The notes under the pieces: model-generated
Told to the model about the DNA's origin: nothing
Database searches by the model: none
What the model saw: the letters and a program-made list of their open reading frames with translations, nothing else
Translations under genes and position numbers: made by a program
Origin: Skermanella rosea
GTDB taxonomy: Bacteria; Pseudomonadota; Alphaproteobacteria; Azospirillales; Azospirillaceae
Direction: 5' to 3'
Assembly (NCBI RefSeq): GCF_016806835.2
Contig: NZ_CP086114.1
Span: forward strand, 186,001 to 250,000
Length of the DNA stretch: 64,000 nt
In this document: positions 23,173 to 33,354 of the stretch, piece by piece
Layout: each line of letters starts with the position of its first letter
Numbering within the stretch: the stretch's first letter is position 1

Positions 23173-24720
23173 TTACGGCGTCCGGAGGCGGATCACGTTC
23201 CAGGACGCCGGCTTCAGGGTGGCCTGGAGGCGTTCGCCGCGCACCTGCACCCCGTCGAGGGGCACCGGGCTGACGGCGTCGGGGGCCGCCTTGGTGTTGG
23301 CCGCCTGGAGATCGTCGTGGCGCAGCTCCAGCGCGCGGTCCAGGGTCATGTCGCTGAACCCGCGGGCGTCCAGGTCGAGGGTGACCGGTTCCTCCAGGTG
23401 GCGGTTCAGGACGAACAGGGTCAGGGACTTGTCCTCCTCGTTATGGACGGTCGCCAGCTTGACGTAGGGCACGCTCGGCAGCGGATAGTACAGCTCCTGG
23501 CTGCCGCGCGGGTCGTAGTAGCGGGCCGAGTATGTCGGCGAGGACACCTGCGACCGGAGCACCCGGCCGCGCCCCAGGTTGCTCATGTGGGCGAAGGGAT
23601 GGAAGATCGTCTGGCGCCAGGCCGGACCGCCGGTCTCCGTCATGATCGGCGCGATGGCGTTGACCAGCTGGGCGAGGCAGGCCGACTTGACCCGGTCGGC
23701 ATGGTTGAGCAGGGAGATGCAGGCGCCGCCGAAGGTCAGGGCGTCCTCCATCGTGTAGACCTCCTCCAGGATCTGCGGCGCCTCCGGCCAGCCCGGCTTG
23801 GCCCGGCCCTCGCCCCGGCCGCGGGTGCGGTACCAGACGTTCCACTCGTCGAAGTTCAGCATGATGCGCTTGTTCGACCGGCGCCGCGCCGCGACCGCGT
23901 CGGCGATCGCCACGACCTCGTCGATGAAGCTGTCCATCAGGTCGGGGCTGGCCAGGAAGGCGGCGGTGTCGCCGGCGTAGTTGTTGAAGTAGGTGTGCAG
24001 CGAGATGAACTCGACATGGTCGAACGTGTGGTCGAGGACCGTGTATTCCCACTCGCCGAAGGTCGGCATGTTGCGGGCGGAGGAGCCGCAGACCGCCAGC
24101 TCGATCGAGGGATCGACCCATTTCATCATCTTGGCCGTCTCGGTCGCGATGCGGCCGTACTCGGTCGCGGTCTTGGTCTCCATCTGCCAGGGGCCGTCCA
24201 TCTCGTTGCCCAGGCACCAGAACTTGACGCCGTGGGGCTGCTCCCAGCCGTGGCTGCGGCGCAGGTCGGACAGGGCGGTGCCGCCGGGATGGTTGCAATA
24301 TTCCAGATAGTGGCGGGCGGCGTCGGCGCCGCGGGTGCCGAGATTGACCGCCAGCATCGGCTCGATCCCGGTCTCCCGGCACCAGTCCATGAACTCGTTG
24401 GTGCCGAAGGTGTTCGGCTCGGTCGTGAACCAGGCGAGGTCGAGGCGCTTGGGCCTGTTCTCCACCGGGCCGACGCCGTCCTCCCAATCGTAGCCGGAGA
24501 CGAAGTTGCCGCCGGGATAGCGCATGATGGTGGGCGCCAGTTCCTTGACCAGCGCCATGACGTCGCGGCGGAACCCGCGCTCGTCGGCCTGCGGGTGGCC
24601 GGGTTCGAAGAGGCCGCCGTAGACGCAGCGGCCCAGGTGCTCGACGAAGGCGCCGAACAGACGCCGATCGGTGTCGCCGATGGCGAAATCGCGATCGACC
24701 AGAACCTCAGCCTTCAACAT
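23173..24720 (-). CDS. Alpha-L-arabinofuranosidase, glycoside hydrolase family 51
   Basis: 515 residues starting MLKAEVLVDRDFAIGD at an ATG with GGAG upstream. GH51 landmarks are the N-terminal GAFVEHLGRCVYGGLFEP, the acid/base Glu in FWCLGNEMDGPWQ (about residue 180) and the nucleophile Glu in MLNFDEWNVWYRTRG (about residue 300). The C-terminal beta domain ends LKPASWNVIRL. It removes terminal arabinofuranosyl residues from arabino-oligosaccharides; without a signal peptide it works in the cytoplasm on imported sugars. It is the last gene of an ABC-transporter operon, which presumably supplies the substrate. Confidence 0.92.
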   Translation of the reverse strand: MLKAEVLVDRDFAIGDTDRRLFGAFVEHLGRCVYGGLFEPGHPQADERGFRRDVMALVKELAPTIMRYPGGNFVSGYDWEDGVGPVENRPKRLDLAWFTTEPNTFGTNEFMDWCRETGIEPMLAVNLGTRGADAARHYLEYCNHPGGTALSDLRRSHGWEQPHGVKFWCLGNEMDGPWQMETKTATEYGRIATETAKMMKWVDPSIELAVCGSSARNMPTFGEWEYTVLDHTFDHVEFISLHTYFNNYAGDTAAFLASPDLMDSFIDEVVAIADAVAARRRSNKRIMLNFDEWNVWYRTRGRGEGRAKPGWPEAPQILEEVYTMEDALTFGGACISLLNHADRVKSACLAQLVNAIAPIMTETGGPAWRQTIFHPFAHMSNLGRGRVLRSQVSSPTYSARYYDPRGSQELYYPLPSVPYVKLATVHNEEDKSLTLFVLNRHLEEPVTLDLDARGFSDMTLDRALELRHDDLQAANTKAAPDAVSPVPLDGVQVRGERLQATLKPASWNVIRLRTP

Positions 24721-24750
24721 GGGGAAGTCTCCTGACAATGGATCTTGCTA

Positions 24751-25628
<878 letters not shown>

Positions 25629-25632
<4 letters not shown>

Positions 25633-26672
25633 TGGACGGTCCCCTCGGTTACGGCGTGGCAGGCGACGCGGTGGCCGCTGGCGAGGGGGCGCAGGGCCGG
25701 GACCTCGTGCCGGCAAACATCCATGGCGATCGGGCAGCGCGGGTGGAACCGGCAGCCGGGCGGCGGGTCGGCCAGGTTCGGCGGCGTGCCCTCGAGGCCC
25801 TTGCGCGGCTCGGCGTCGCCGATCCGGGGCAGGCTGCGGATCAGGTGGGTGGTGTAGGGGTGTCGCGGGTTGCGGAAGATCTCGCGGGTGGTGCCCTCCT
25901 CGACCAGCCGGCCGGCATACATGATGCCGAGCCGATCGGTCAGGTTGGCGTGGACCGCCATGTCGTGGGTGACGAACAGGATCGAGGCCTTCATCTCCCG
26001 CTGGACCTCGCGGATCATGGCCAGGACGCTCTTCTGGACCACCACGTCGAGGGCGGTGGTCGGCTCGTCGGCGATGATGAAGCCCGGCCGGCAGACGGTC
26101 GCCAGGGCGATCACCACCCGCTGGCGCATGCCGCCGGACAGCTCGTGCGGGTAGGCGTCGAGCACGGCGGGCTGTAGATGCAGGCGGAGCAGATGGTCCT
26201 CGACCGCCTGGAGGAAGGCCGGCATGGGCAGCCCCATGTGCCGGAAGGCGAAGTCCACGAAGCTCTGCCGGACCCGCCGCAGCGGGTTCAGCACGCTCAT
26301 GGAGCCCTGCATGATGTAGGCGAGGTGCTTCCAGCGGATCGCGGTGCGCTCGGCCGGGCTGAGGGCGTAGAGATCGACCTGGCGCGTCCTGAAATCGAAC
26401 TTGACCGAGCCGCCGACCACGTTGAGCGGCGGGCGGATGGCGCCCGCGATGGTCTTGATCAGCGAGCTTTTGCCGGACGAGGATTCCCCGGCGATGCCGT
26501 AGATCTCGTCGTGTCCGATATGCAAGCTGATGTCGTCGACGGCGCGGACCTCGCGGGTGACGCCGAACCAGCGGGTCTGGTAGTAGGCCCGCAGGCCCTC
26601 GACCCGGAGCGCCGGGGTGGCCGGCGCCGCGGCGGTGACCGGGGCCGGCTGGGCGAGCTGGTGGAGTGTCAT
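25629..26672 (-). CDS. ABC transporter ATP-binding protein (OppD-like)
   Basis: 347 residues from the ATG at 26672, overlapping the stop of the permease upstream by four bases. Walker A is [19 protein letters not shown], the signature [14 protein letters not shown], Walker [14 protein letters not shown], and the C-terminal Opp-type extension contains [20 protein letters not shown] with the conserved cysteines. It pairs with the OppF-like ATPase that follows. The N-terminal residues are Ala/Pro-rich before [12 protein letters not shown]. Confidence 0.92.
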
Positions 26673-27532
26673 GCCGTCCCTCCCATCCGGCTGAGCCGGC
26701 TGCGGGGGTCGATATACTCGTTGAGGGCGGTCGCCAGCAGGTAGAGCCCGATGAACAGCAGCATCACCGCGATCACCGGCCAAGCGATCCACCACCAGAC
26801 GCCGGCGACCAGGGCCGTGTGCTGGTTGGCCCAGTAGAGCATGCTGCCGATGGTCGGCGTGTTGATGTCGGTGAAGCCCAGGACCGACAGGGTCACCTCC
26901 ATGCCGATCGACCAGTTCATGTTGTTCAGCGTGGTCGAGAAGACGATCGGCAGCACGTAGGGCAGGTGTTCCTGCGTCATGATCTGGCGCGGGCTCATGC
27001 CGGAGAAGATGCTCTGCTGGGTGAATTCCCGGGTCCGCAGGCTCATGGCGACGGAGCGGATCAGGCGGGCGTCGTAGGCCCAGCCGAGCGCCGCCATGAT
27101 CACCGCCAGCAGCACCCAGGACATGCTGTCGCGCATGACGAAGTAGAACAGCACCAGGATCGGGAACAGCGGGATGATGATGAAGGTGTCGTTGATCGAC
27201 ATCAGCACCCGGTCGGTCATCCCGCCCATGTAGCCCGACACCAGCCCGACCGTCAGCGAGATGACCCGGCTGAGCGCCGCCACGGCCAGGCCGAACAGCA
27301 GCGTGTTGCGCAGCGCCGCGGCCATCTGCCAGAACACGTCCTGCCCGCGGGACGTGGTGCCCAGCCAATATTCCCAGGACGGTGGCACGTCGGGCGCCAC
27401 GACGTAGATGTCCTCCGCCGGGTAGGGGGAGAAGAAGGACAGCACCGACAGTCCGACGATCACCAGGGTGATCAGGGTGCCGACGGCGAACTCGATGTTG
27501 AAGCGGAGCAGGTCGCGGATGATCTTGAACAT
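26669..27532 (-). CDS. ABC transporter permease (OppC/DppC-like)
   Basis: 287 residues with an N-terminal cytoplasmic segment, a first helix ([20 protein letters not shown]) and the binding-protein-dependent transport domain, including the EAA-like loop ([21 protein letters not shown]). Five to six helices are predicted; [13 protein letters not shown] is the OppC-type periplasmic motif. It begins at the ATG at 27532, five bases beyond the stop of the other permease. It forms the second half of the membrane channel. The large overlapping ORF on the same strand is a frame shadow. Confidence 0.9.
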   Translation of the reverse strand: MFKIIRDLLRFNIEFAVGTLITLVIVGLSVLSFFSPYPAEDIYVVAPDVPPSWEYWLGTTSRGQDVFWQMAAALRNTLLFGLAVAALSRVISLTVGLVSGYMGGMTDRVLMSINDTFIIIPLFPILVLFYFVMRDSMSWVLLAVIMAALGWAYDARLIRSVAMSLRTREFTQQSIFSGMSPRQIMTQEHLPYVLPIVFSTTLNNMNWSIGMEVTLSVLGFTDINTPTIGSMLYWANQHTALVAGVWWWIAWPVIAVMLLFIGLYLLATALNEYIDPRSRLSRMGGTA

Positions 27533-27537
27533 GCCGG

Positions 27538-28542
27538 TCACTCCACCTGGACGCGGGGATCGAGGAGCGGATAGAGCAGGTCGATGACCAGCACCGCCGT
27601 GGAGACGGCGACGATCGACACCGAGGTGACGCCCAGCACCAGGCTGTAGTCGCCGGCATGGACCGCATCGACCAGCAGCGAGCCGATGCCGGGATAACCG
27701 AACACCTCCTCCGTGATGATCGCGCCGGTGAAGATGGCGCCCAGGGACATGGCGAGGCCGGTGACCTGCGGGACCAGGGCGTTCCGCATCACGTAGGAGG
27801 TCAGTATGCGGTGCCGGTCGACGCCGCCCAGTTCGGCATAGACGACGTAGTCCTCGGTCACGATGTTGGAGACCAGCGCCCGCATGCCGAGGAACCAGCC
27901 GCCCATCCCGACCAGCACCAGCGACAGCGCCGGCAGCAGGGAATGGATGAAGACGCTGTAGACGAAGGCGAGGCTGAAGCCCTGCTCGACCGCCATGCCG
28001 GACCCGCCGCTGATCGGCAGAACCGGCCACAGGAAGCCGAACAGCACCAGCAGGACGAAGGCCACGACGTAGTAGGGCATCGGGTGCAGGCCCATGGCGA
28101 CGAGGCCCAGCGCCTTCAGCACCCTGTTCTTCCTGTAGTAGCCGGCGAGGCCGCCCAGCAGGTTGCCGAGCAACCAGGCCAGCACCGTCGCCACCACCAG
28201 CAGGCCGATGGTCCAGGGCAGCGCCCGCAGGATCAGCTCGGACACCGGGGTCGGGAAGGCCGACAGGGACGGCCCGAAGTCGCCCACCGCGATCCGGCTC
28301 CAGAAGGAGAGATACTGTTCCAGCGGGGTGCCGCTCATGCCGTACAGCTCGCGCAGCGACTGCCGCATGGTCTCGATCGCCTCGGGACTGGTGTTGCCGA
28401 ACGAGGTCAGGGCGGAGATCGTCTGCTCGACCGGGTCGATCGGCGTCGAGTGGGAGATCAGGTAGGTCAGGTTGATGCCGATGAAGACGACCAGGGCGAA
28501 CTGCATCAGACGCTTCGCCAAGTAGGCGGCGTAGGTTCTCAT
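27538..28542 (-). CDS. ABC transporter permease (OppB/DppB-like)
   Basis: 334 residues starting [20 protein letters not shown], the typical OppB first helix. Six hydrophobic segments follow, with the EAA-like loop [20 protein letters not shown] then [20 protein letters not shown]. The long periplasmic loop after the first helix ([10 protein letters not shown]...[19 protein letters not shown]) is also typical. It pairs with the permease encoded downstream. Members of this subgroup often accompany glycoside hydrolases, as here. Confidence 0.92.
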   Translation of the reverse strand: MRTYAAYLAKRLMQFALVVFIGINLTYLISHSTPIDPVEQTISALTSFGNTSPEAIETMRQSLRELYGMSGTPLEQYLSFWSRIAVGDFGPSLSAFPTPVSELILRALPWTIGLLVVATVLAWLLGNLLGGLAGYYRKNRVLKALGLVAMGLHPMPYYVVAFVLLVLFGFLWPVLPISGGSGMAVEQGFSLAFVYSVFIHSLLPALSLVLVGMGGWFLGMRALVSNIVTEDYVVYAELGGVDRHRILTSYVMRNALVPQVTGLAMSLGAIFTGAIITEEVFGYPGIGSLLVDAVHAGDYSLVLGVTSVSIVAVSTAVLVIDLLYPLLDPRVQVE

Positions 28543-28635
28543 GGGATTGGTCCTCGGAAACGCGGGGTCCGGGAGGGGCGGCGTCCCGCCGCCCCGGTGC
28601 GCGGGACGCGCACCCTCCGTTATTCGCTCGGCCCG

Positions 28636-30537
28636 TTATTCGCTCGGCTTGAGGCGGACCATCATGTAGCGGGAGTTGCCCCAGTTCGGGACCGGGTTGG
28701 CGTAGGGATCCTCGGCGGTCGGGTAGCCGGTCCAGTAGGTGTCGTCCATGGCGACGAACACGTTGTAGGCCATCAGCGGGATGATCGGCATCTCCCGCAC
28801 CGCCAGCTTGACGTACTCGCGGCCGAGCTCGATCGAGCGCGGGTCGTCGAACGACACGCCGCGGATCGTCTCGATGATCCCGTCCAGCTCGGGTGACGCC
28901 CAGCGCATGTAGTTGCGCGGGGCCTGCATCTTGCCGGGGGCGGCCACGTAGTCCGAGTGCCAGCTGTCGAGGAAATAGGCCAGGTCGGGGTGGCCGCCGT
29001 AGCTCTCGACGCTCCAGCTGATCAGCGTGTCGAAGTCGCCGGCGTTGCGCCGGTCCAGCATGGTGCCCTGGGCGAGCTCGGTCTTGGCGTCGATGCCGAA
29101 CTGGCGCCACTGCTGGGCGATCATGGTGCCGGCGCGGGTGATCACCGGGCGGCTTTCACCCTCGACCATGACCCGGATCGAGAAGGGCTTGCCGTCCGGC
29201 GTGTACCAGCTGCTGCCGCGCTTGGTGTATCCCGCCTTCTGCAGCAGTTCCTGCGCCGCCTGGGGATTGGGCTTCCACCAGCCCATGCCGAACGAGCGGT
29301 CGATGCTCGCCTGGTCGGTCGGGATCTGCTCCTTCATGGAGGGGCGCAGCATGTCGGCGATCTGCTTGCCGACGTTGGGGTCGTACGGCTTGATCTTCTG
29401 CTTGCCGGTGTCCAGCTCGAACGACTTGAGCCAGTCCTGCATCGGGATGTGGTAGTCGTCGGGGTGGGTGCCGGTCGGCGGGATGCCGATCGCCGAGATG
29501 GTCGCGGCCCCCCGGTAGGAGGCCATGGAGACGGCCTTGATGTCGATCAGCAGGGCCAGAGCCCAGCGCACGTCGCGGCTTTGGAACTCGGGCCGCTGGT
29601 GGTTGAACAGCAGGGCGGGAAGCGTCGGGTCGGGATGGGCGTAGGGGAAGTCCTTGAACCAGCCGCGCGAGGTCTTTGACTGCTTGGCCAGGGTGAACAT
29701 GCCCTCCGGCGCCACGTCGTGGACGACGTCGAGATTATGGTTCATCTGCGCGATCACGCGCTTGTCCGGCGGGCCGGCGTCCATGTAGACGGCGTATTTC
29801 GGCCCCGGCTCGCCGAAGCGGCCCAGCGTGGTGCGCTGCCAGTCGTCGCGGCGCTGCCAGATGAACCATTTGCCCTGGGGATCGAAGCTGTGCAGCGCGT
29901 AGGCCCCGAGCGACACCGGCTTGTTGAAGTCGAACCGCATCGGGTCGGGCGCTTTCTCGAACACATGCTTCGGCATGATCCAGATCGCGTTGAAGCGCAC
30001 CGTGAAGAGGGCGTGGAAACGGGAGTTCGGCCGCTTCAGCTTGAAGACGACGGTCTGCGGGTCGGTCGCCTGCGCGCTCTCCACGTTGAGGGAGAGCAGG
30101 GGACCCCAGCGCATGCCGGTGTTCTTCATCTGGGTCTCGACGGTGTAGACCACGTCGTCGGCGGTGAATTCGACCCCGTCGCTCCAGAAGATCCCGGGCC
30201 GCAGTTTCACCGTCATTTCGGTGAAATCGGCGTTGTACTTGGGCGGCTCGGCTGCCAGCGAGTTGTCGATCGGTCCGTCGAGGCCCTTTTCAGGGTCGAT
30301 GTACCACAGCGTGTCCATGGCAAGCTGCTGAAGGCCGGTGTACTGGCCCCCGGCATTGATCGCCCAGATGTTGAACCAGCCCGGATTCTTGATGGTCCCT
30401 TCCGGGTTCTCCAGGATCAGCGTTTCTTTCCTGGGAAGGCTGGAAACGACGTCCTGCGCCTGGGCAGACGGAGCGTACGCGGACGTGCCGATGAGAAGGG
30501 CGACGGCGGCGCACGCGATCGTTCTGAGAATGGGCAT
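28636..30537 (-). CDS. ABC transporter substrate-binding protein, family 5 (oligosaccharide/peptide type)
   Basis: 633 residues from the ATG at 30537 with GGGAGGA upstream; a signal peptide ends near APSAQAQD. The SBP_bac_5 body includes KLRPGIFWSDGVEFTADDVV, YPYAHPDPTLPALLFNHQRP-like segments and LAVREMPIIPLMAYNVFVAM. It is the first gene of the operon SBP-permease-permease-ATPase-ATPase-GH51, so the cargo is likely an arabinose-containing oligosaccharide rather than a peptide. The last 16 bases including the stop are duplicated directly after the gene (about 28617-28648). Confidence 0.9.
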   Translation of the reverse strand: MPILRTIACAAVALLIGTSAYAPSAQAQDVVSSLPRKETLILENPEGTIKNPGWFNIWAINAGGQYTGLQQLAMDTLWYIDPEKGLDGPIDNSLAAEPPKYNADFTEMTVKLRPGIFWSDGVEFTADDVVYTVETQMKNTGMRWGPLLSLNVESAQATDPQTVVFKLKRPNSRFHALFTVRFNAIWIMPKHVFEKAPDPMRFDFNKPVSLGAYALHSFDPQGKWFIWQRRDDWQRTTLGRFGEPGPKYAVYMDAGPPDKRVIAQMNHNLDVVHDVAPEGMFTLAKQSKTSRGWFKDFPYAHPDPTLPALLFNHQRPEFQSRDVRWALALLIDIKAVSMASYRGAATISAIGIPPTGTHPDDYHIPMQDWLKSFELDTGKQKIKPYDPNVGKQIADMLRPSMKEQIPTDQASIDRSFGMGWWKPNPQAAQELLQKAGYTKRGSSWYTPDGKPFSIRVMVEGESRPVITRAGTMIAQQWRQFGIDAKTELAQGTMLDRRNAGDFDTLISWSVESYGGHPDLAYFLDSWHSDYVAAPGKMQAPRNYMRWASPELDGIIETIRGVSFDDPRSIELGREYVKLAVREMPIIPLMAYNVFVAMDDTYWTGYPTAEDPYANPVPNWGNSRYMMVRLKPSE

Positions 30538-30635
30538 CTTCCTCCCTTTCCAGCGATGGGATCGCTTTGTTCTTTTGTTCTGCTTGACCCGAACGCTAAT
30601 CCTGTTCGGCCCAGTGGTCAACAGAAAATTCCATA

Positions 30636-30656
30636 TATATCGGATTTTACGATATA
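30636..30656. promoter_or_regulatory. Palindromic operator candidate of the arabinoside locus
   Basis: TATATCG (30636-30642) and CGATATA (30650-30656) form a perfect 7-base inverted repeat with a 7-base AT-rich spacer; a third GATATA lies at about 30715. It sits between the divergent SBP and regulator starts. ArsR-type winged helices typically bind such palindromes. Whether the regulator at 30747 binds here is inference. Confidence 0.5.
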
Positions 30657-30746
30657 AAAGCCCTTGTGCAGCGCACCAACAGATCGGAAATCTTCCAAGG
30701 CTATCAAAAATCCTGATATATTGTCCCGCCCAATCCGGAGCATGAC

Positions 30747-31691
30747 GTGAACGACCAGACCCTGATAAGCAGCGACATCCTGAGCATCAGCCCCGATCGG
30801 GACGCCGACATCGTGAAGGCGCTGGCTTCGCTGCCGCGGATGCAGATCCTGCGGCTGCTTCGCCACAAGGGACCGATGAACGTCAACGAGATCAGCGAGG
30901 CGCTCTCCCTGCCGCAATCGACCGTCGCCACCAACGTGCAGATGCTGGAGGCCTGCGGCCTGATCGAGACGCGTGCCATGAAGGCCAACAAGGGGCGCCA
31001 GAAGATCTGCCATGCCCGCTACGGCGAGATCATGATCCGGTTCGACGATCCGGCGCTCCAGCAGAAGAGCAACCTGATCGAGGTCGCCATGCCGATCGGG
31101 CTCTATACCAGCTGCAGCGTCTCGGCACCGTGCGGGCTATGCTCGGCGGAAGGGGTGATCGGGCTGCTGGATGTGCCGGACTTCTTCCTGGATCCGAGCC
31201 GCATGAAGGCGTCGCTGCTGTGGTTCTGGCGCGGCCATGTGGAATACAAGTTTCCCAACAATGCGCGCGTGCTCAACGCCGAGGTCGAGGCGATCGAGTT
31301 CACCCTGGAGCTGTCGTCGGAGGTGCCGGGAACCAACAGCGACTGGCCGTCGGACATCAGCATGTGGGTCAACGACGTGAAGGTGGGGACCTGGACCTCT
31401 CCGGGCGACTACGGCGACAAGCGGGGCCGCTTCACGCCCCGCTGGTGGAAGCTGGAAGGCTCCCAGTACGGGCACCTGACCACCTGGGTGGTCTCCGGGG
31501 CCGGGACCAGCGTCAACGGGGCGAAGGCGTCGGACGTGACCCTCGCCCAGCTGGGCCTGCTCGACCACCACTCCATCCGCCTGCGGGTCGGGATCGACGA
31601 AGGGGCCCAGCGGCCGGGCGGCGTCAACATCTTCGGCAAGGAGTTCGGCAACCACGACCAAGATATCGTGATGCGCATCCATGTGAAGTGA
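30747..31691 (+). CDS. ArsR-like HTH regulator with C-terminal sensor domain
   Basis: 314 residues from a GTG. Residues 22-90 form an ArsR/SmtB-type winged helix (KALASLPRMQILRLLRHKGP, MNVNEISEALSLPQSTVATN, VQMLEACGLIETRAMKANKG). The rest is a large beta-rich domain with a CSVSAPCGLC cysteine cluster near residue 119 and segments LWFWRGHVEYKFPN and FTLELSSEVPGTNSDWPSD that look like a jelly-roll sugar-binding module. It is divergent from the ABC/GH51 operon, making it the probable regulator of arabinoside uptake. The three closely spaced cysteines could bind a metal. Confidence 0.8.
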   Translation: MNDQTLISSDILSISPDRDADIVKALASLPRMQILRLLRHKGPMNVNEISEALSLPQSTVATNVQMLEACGLIETRAMKANKGRQKICHARYGEIMIRFDDPALQQKSNLIEVAMPIGLYTSCSVSAPCGLCSAEGVIGLLDVPDFFLDPSRMKASLLWFWRGHVEYKFPNNARVLNAEVEAIEFTLELSSEVPGTNSDWPSDISMWVNDVKVGTWTSPGDYGDKRGRFTPRWWKLEGSQYGHLTTWVVSGAGTSVNGAKASDVTLAQLGLLDHHSIRLRVGIDEGAQRPGGVNIFGKEFGNHDQDIVMRIHVK

Positions 31692-31779
31692 CGCCGGCCC
31701 CTTGTTTTAATCCGGTCACCTGCATTGCCCGGTTTTCGAGCCTTCCGTTAGGATGATCCCTGGCCGGCGCCGTCGGTCC

Positions 31780-31959
31780 TAGTGGCTCGGCACAGTGTTT
31801 TTGATTGATTTATCGTAGGTCGGCCTCGGCCGAAGGCCGACGCCGACAGCGTGGCCGGAGCGTTGACGAAGGATGTCGGCGTTCGTCCTGACGGGCGAAG
31901 GCCGACCTACCGCCCTCCGCTCCGCCGAACGTCATCAGAAACACTGTGCAGGACCACTG
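31780..31959. mobile_element. MITE-like element related to the IS630 copy
   Basis: The left end TAGTGGCTCGGCACAGTG is identical to the terminal repeat of the IS630 element and is preceded by C, so it begins CTAG. The right end (complement CCAGTGGTCCTGCACAGTG) is a diverged copy, and TTnTGAT follows the repeat at both ends. The element is about 180 bases, has no transposase, and consists of two hairpin-forming interiors (GTAGGTCGGCC... and ...GGCCGACCTAC). It is probably mobilised in trans by the IS630 transposase. Related interior pieces are at 10354-10401 and 40274-40310. Confidence 0.75.
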
Positions 31960-31989
31960 GTTGAGTTTGCGAAGCCGCTGAGTGAGGCC

Positions 31990-32121
31990 ATGGAAGATTT
32001 CTGGTTCGGGGCAATCCTGGGGTTGGTCGTCGGCTACGCGATCCGCGCGCTGATCTCCCATATGAGGCGCCGGCGCTTCGCGGCGGAGTACGGCTTCAAT
32101 CCCCGTTATCCCTCCGGGTAA
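31990..32121 (+). CDS. Small single-span membrane protein
   Basis: 43 residues: MEDFWFGAILGLVVGYAIRA then LISHMRRRRFAAEYGFNPRY. One hydrophobic helix is followed by a positively charged RRRR stretch, predicting N-out/C-in topology. GAGTGAGG precedes the ATG. The longer ORF that includes it upstream runs through the MITE and is not the real gene. The function is unknown. The MITE lies only about 30 bases upstream and may have replaced or modified its promoter. Confidence 0.5.
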   Translation: MEDFWFGAILGLVVGYAIRALISHMRRRRFAAEYGFNPRYPSG

Positions 32122-32168
32122 GGGATGGCGGGGTGCCCGTCGCGGCGGGCACCCCCTGCTCCGGAAGA

Positions 32169-33191
32169 TCAGTTCTTCGCGGCGCGGATCTTCTCCAGTT
32201 CGGCCTGCATCTCGCGGGCGCCTTCGGCGCCGAACTCCTGGACGAACTTCTCGGAGACCGGCTTGGTCAGCTCCCGCAGCTTGGCCGTTTCCTCGTCGGA
32301 AAGGGTCGTCACCTCGACGCCCTTGGACTTGATCTCCTCCAGCGCGGTGGCGTCGAAGGCGCGGATGGTCTGGCGCTCGAAGGCGGTCGCTTCGTTGGCA
32401 GCCTCGGTCAGGAGCTGCTGTTCGTCCGGGGTCAGCTTGTCCCAGAACTTCTTGCTCATCAGGAAGGCCCAGACGCTGTAGATGTGGTTGGACACCACGG
32501 TGTGCTTCTGGACCTCGTAGAACTTCGACGCGACCAGGGTCGCCATCGGGTTCTCCTGGCCGTCCACCGTCCCGGTCTCCAGCGCGGTGTAGACCTCGGG
32601 GAAAGGCATGGGCAGCGCGTTGGCGCCCAGCGTCTTGAAGGTGTCGATGAACAGCGGGTTCTGGATGACGCGCAGCTTCAGGCCCTGGATGTCCTCCGCC
32701 TTGGTGATCGGGCGCCGGTTGTTGCTGATCTGGCGGAAGCCGTTCTCCCAGAAGCCCAGCCCGATCAGGCCCTTCTCCGGCAGTTTCGCCATCAGCTTCT
32801 GGCCGAACGGGCCGTCCAGCAGCGCGTCGGCCTCGGACGAGGAATTGAACAGGAAGGGCAGGTTGATCAGGCCGAACTCCTTCAGCCCGGCGATGCCGAC
32901 CAGGGTCGAGGTGTCGGGAATGGTCATTTCCTGCGTGCCGCCCTGGAGCGACGAGACCATGCTGACGTCGTTGCCCAGCAGGCCGCCGGCGAACAGCTTG
33001 ACCTTGATCTTGCCGTCGCTGCGCTGGCTGACCAGCTCGGCGAACCTGGCGACCGCCTGGCCCTGCGGATGGTCTGCGCTGAGGCCGATGCCGACCTTGA
33101 TGTTGCGTTCCTTGATGTCGGCGGCGCCGGCCGGCGATGCCGCCGCGAGGCCGGCCAGCAGCATCAACCCGTAAAACTTGGCCCGATTCAT
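32169..33191 (-). CDS. TRAP transporter substrate-binding protein (DctP family), orphan
   Basis: 340 residues with a signal peptide ending near PAGAADI. DctP landmarks are VGIGLSADHPQGQAVARFAE, VKLFAGGLLGNDVSMVSSLQ, the ligand-carboxylate Arg region GLKLRVIQNPLFIDTFKTLG, and EVYTALETGTVDGQENPMAT. It binds a carboxylic acid in the periplasm. No DctQ/DctM genes are adjacent, so it is an orphan and may share the membrane subunits of another system, such as that at 53040-54932. A hairpinless 160-base gap separates it from hipA. Confidence 0.9.
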   Translation of the reverse strand: MNRAKFYGLMLLAGLAAASPAGAADIKERNIKVGIGLSADHPQGQAVARFAELVSQRSDGKIKVKLFAGGLLGNDVSMVSSLQGGTQEMTIPDTSTLVGIAGLKEFGLINLPFLFNSSSEADALLDGPFGQKLMAKLPEKGLIGLGFWENGFRQISNNRRPITKAEDIQGLKLRVIQNPLFIDTFKTLGANALPMPFPEVYTALETGTVDGQENPMATLVASKFYEVQKHTVVSNHIYSVWAFLMSKKFWDKLTPDEQQLLTEAANEATAFERQTIRAFDATALEEIKSKGVEVTTLSDEETAKLRELTKPVSEKFVQEFGAEGAREMQAELEKIRAAKN

Positions 33192-33354
33192 TGGGTGTCC
33201 CCTCCGTTGAATTATTCGGCCGCCTCTCTACGGGGCGGCGAGCGCCCGTTCAATTACCCCTGATGGCGCATCCGTCCGGCGTCCGCCGGAAGCGTCGGGC
33301 CTCCGGCCCGCAAGCATCAGCATTCCGGCCGGGGCCGGCTTCTTCGACGAGTCC

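Noticed and set aside
26669-29110. 813-codon minus-strand ORF
   Set aside because: Only the part up to 27532 is real (OppC-like permease); the upstream part is a frame shadow of the second permease and the binding protein.
31873-31989. Upstream extension of the 43-residue membrane protein
   Set aside because: The extension is encoded by the MITE end and has no ribosome site; the ATG at 31990 gives a sensible single-span protein.
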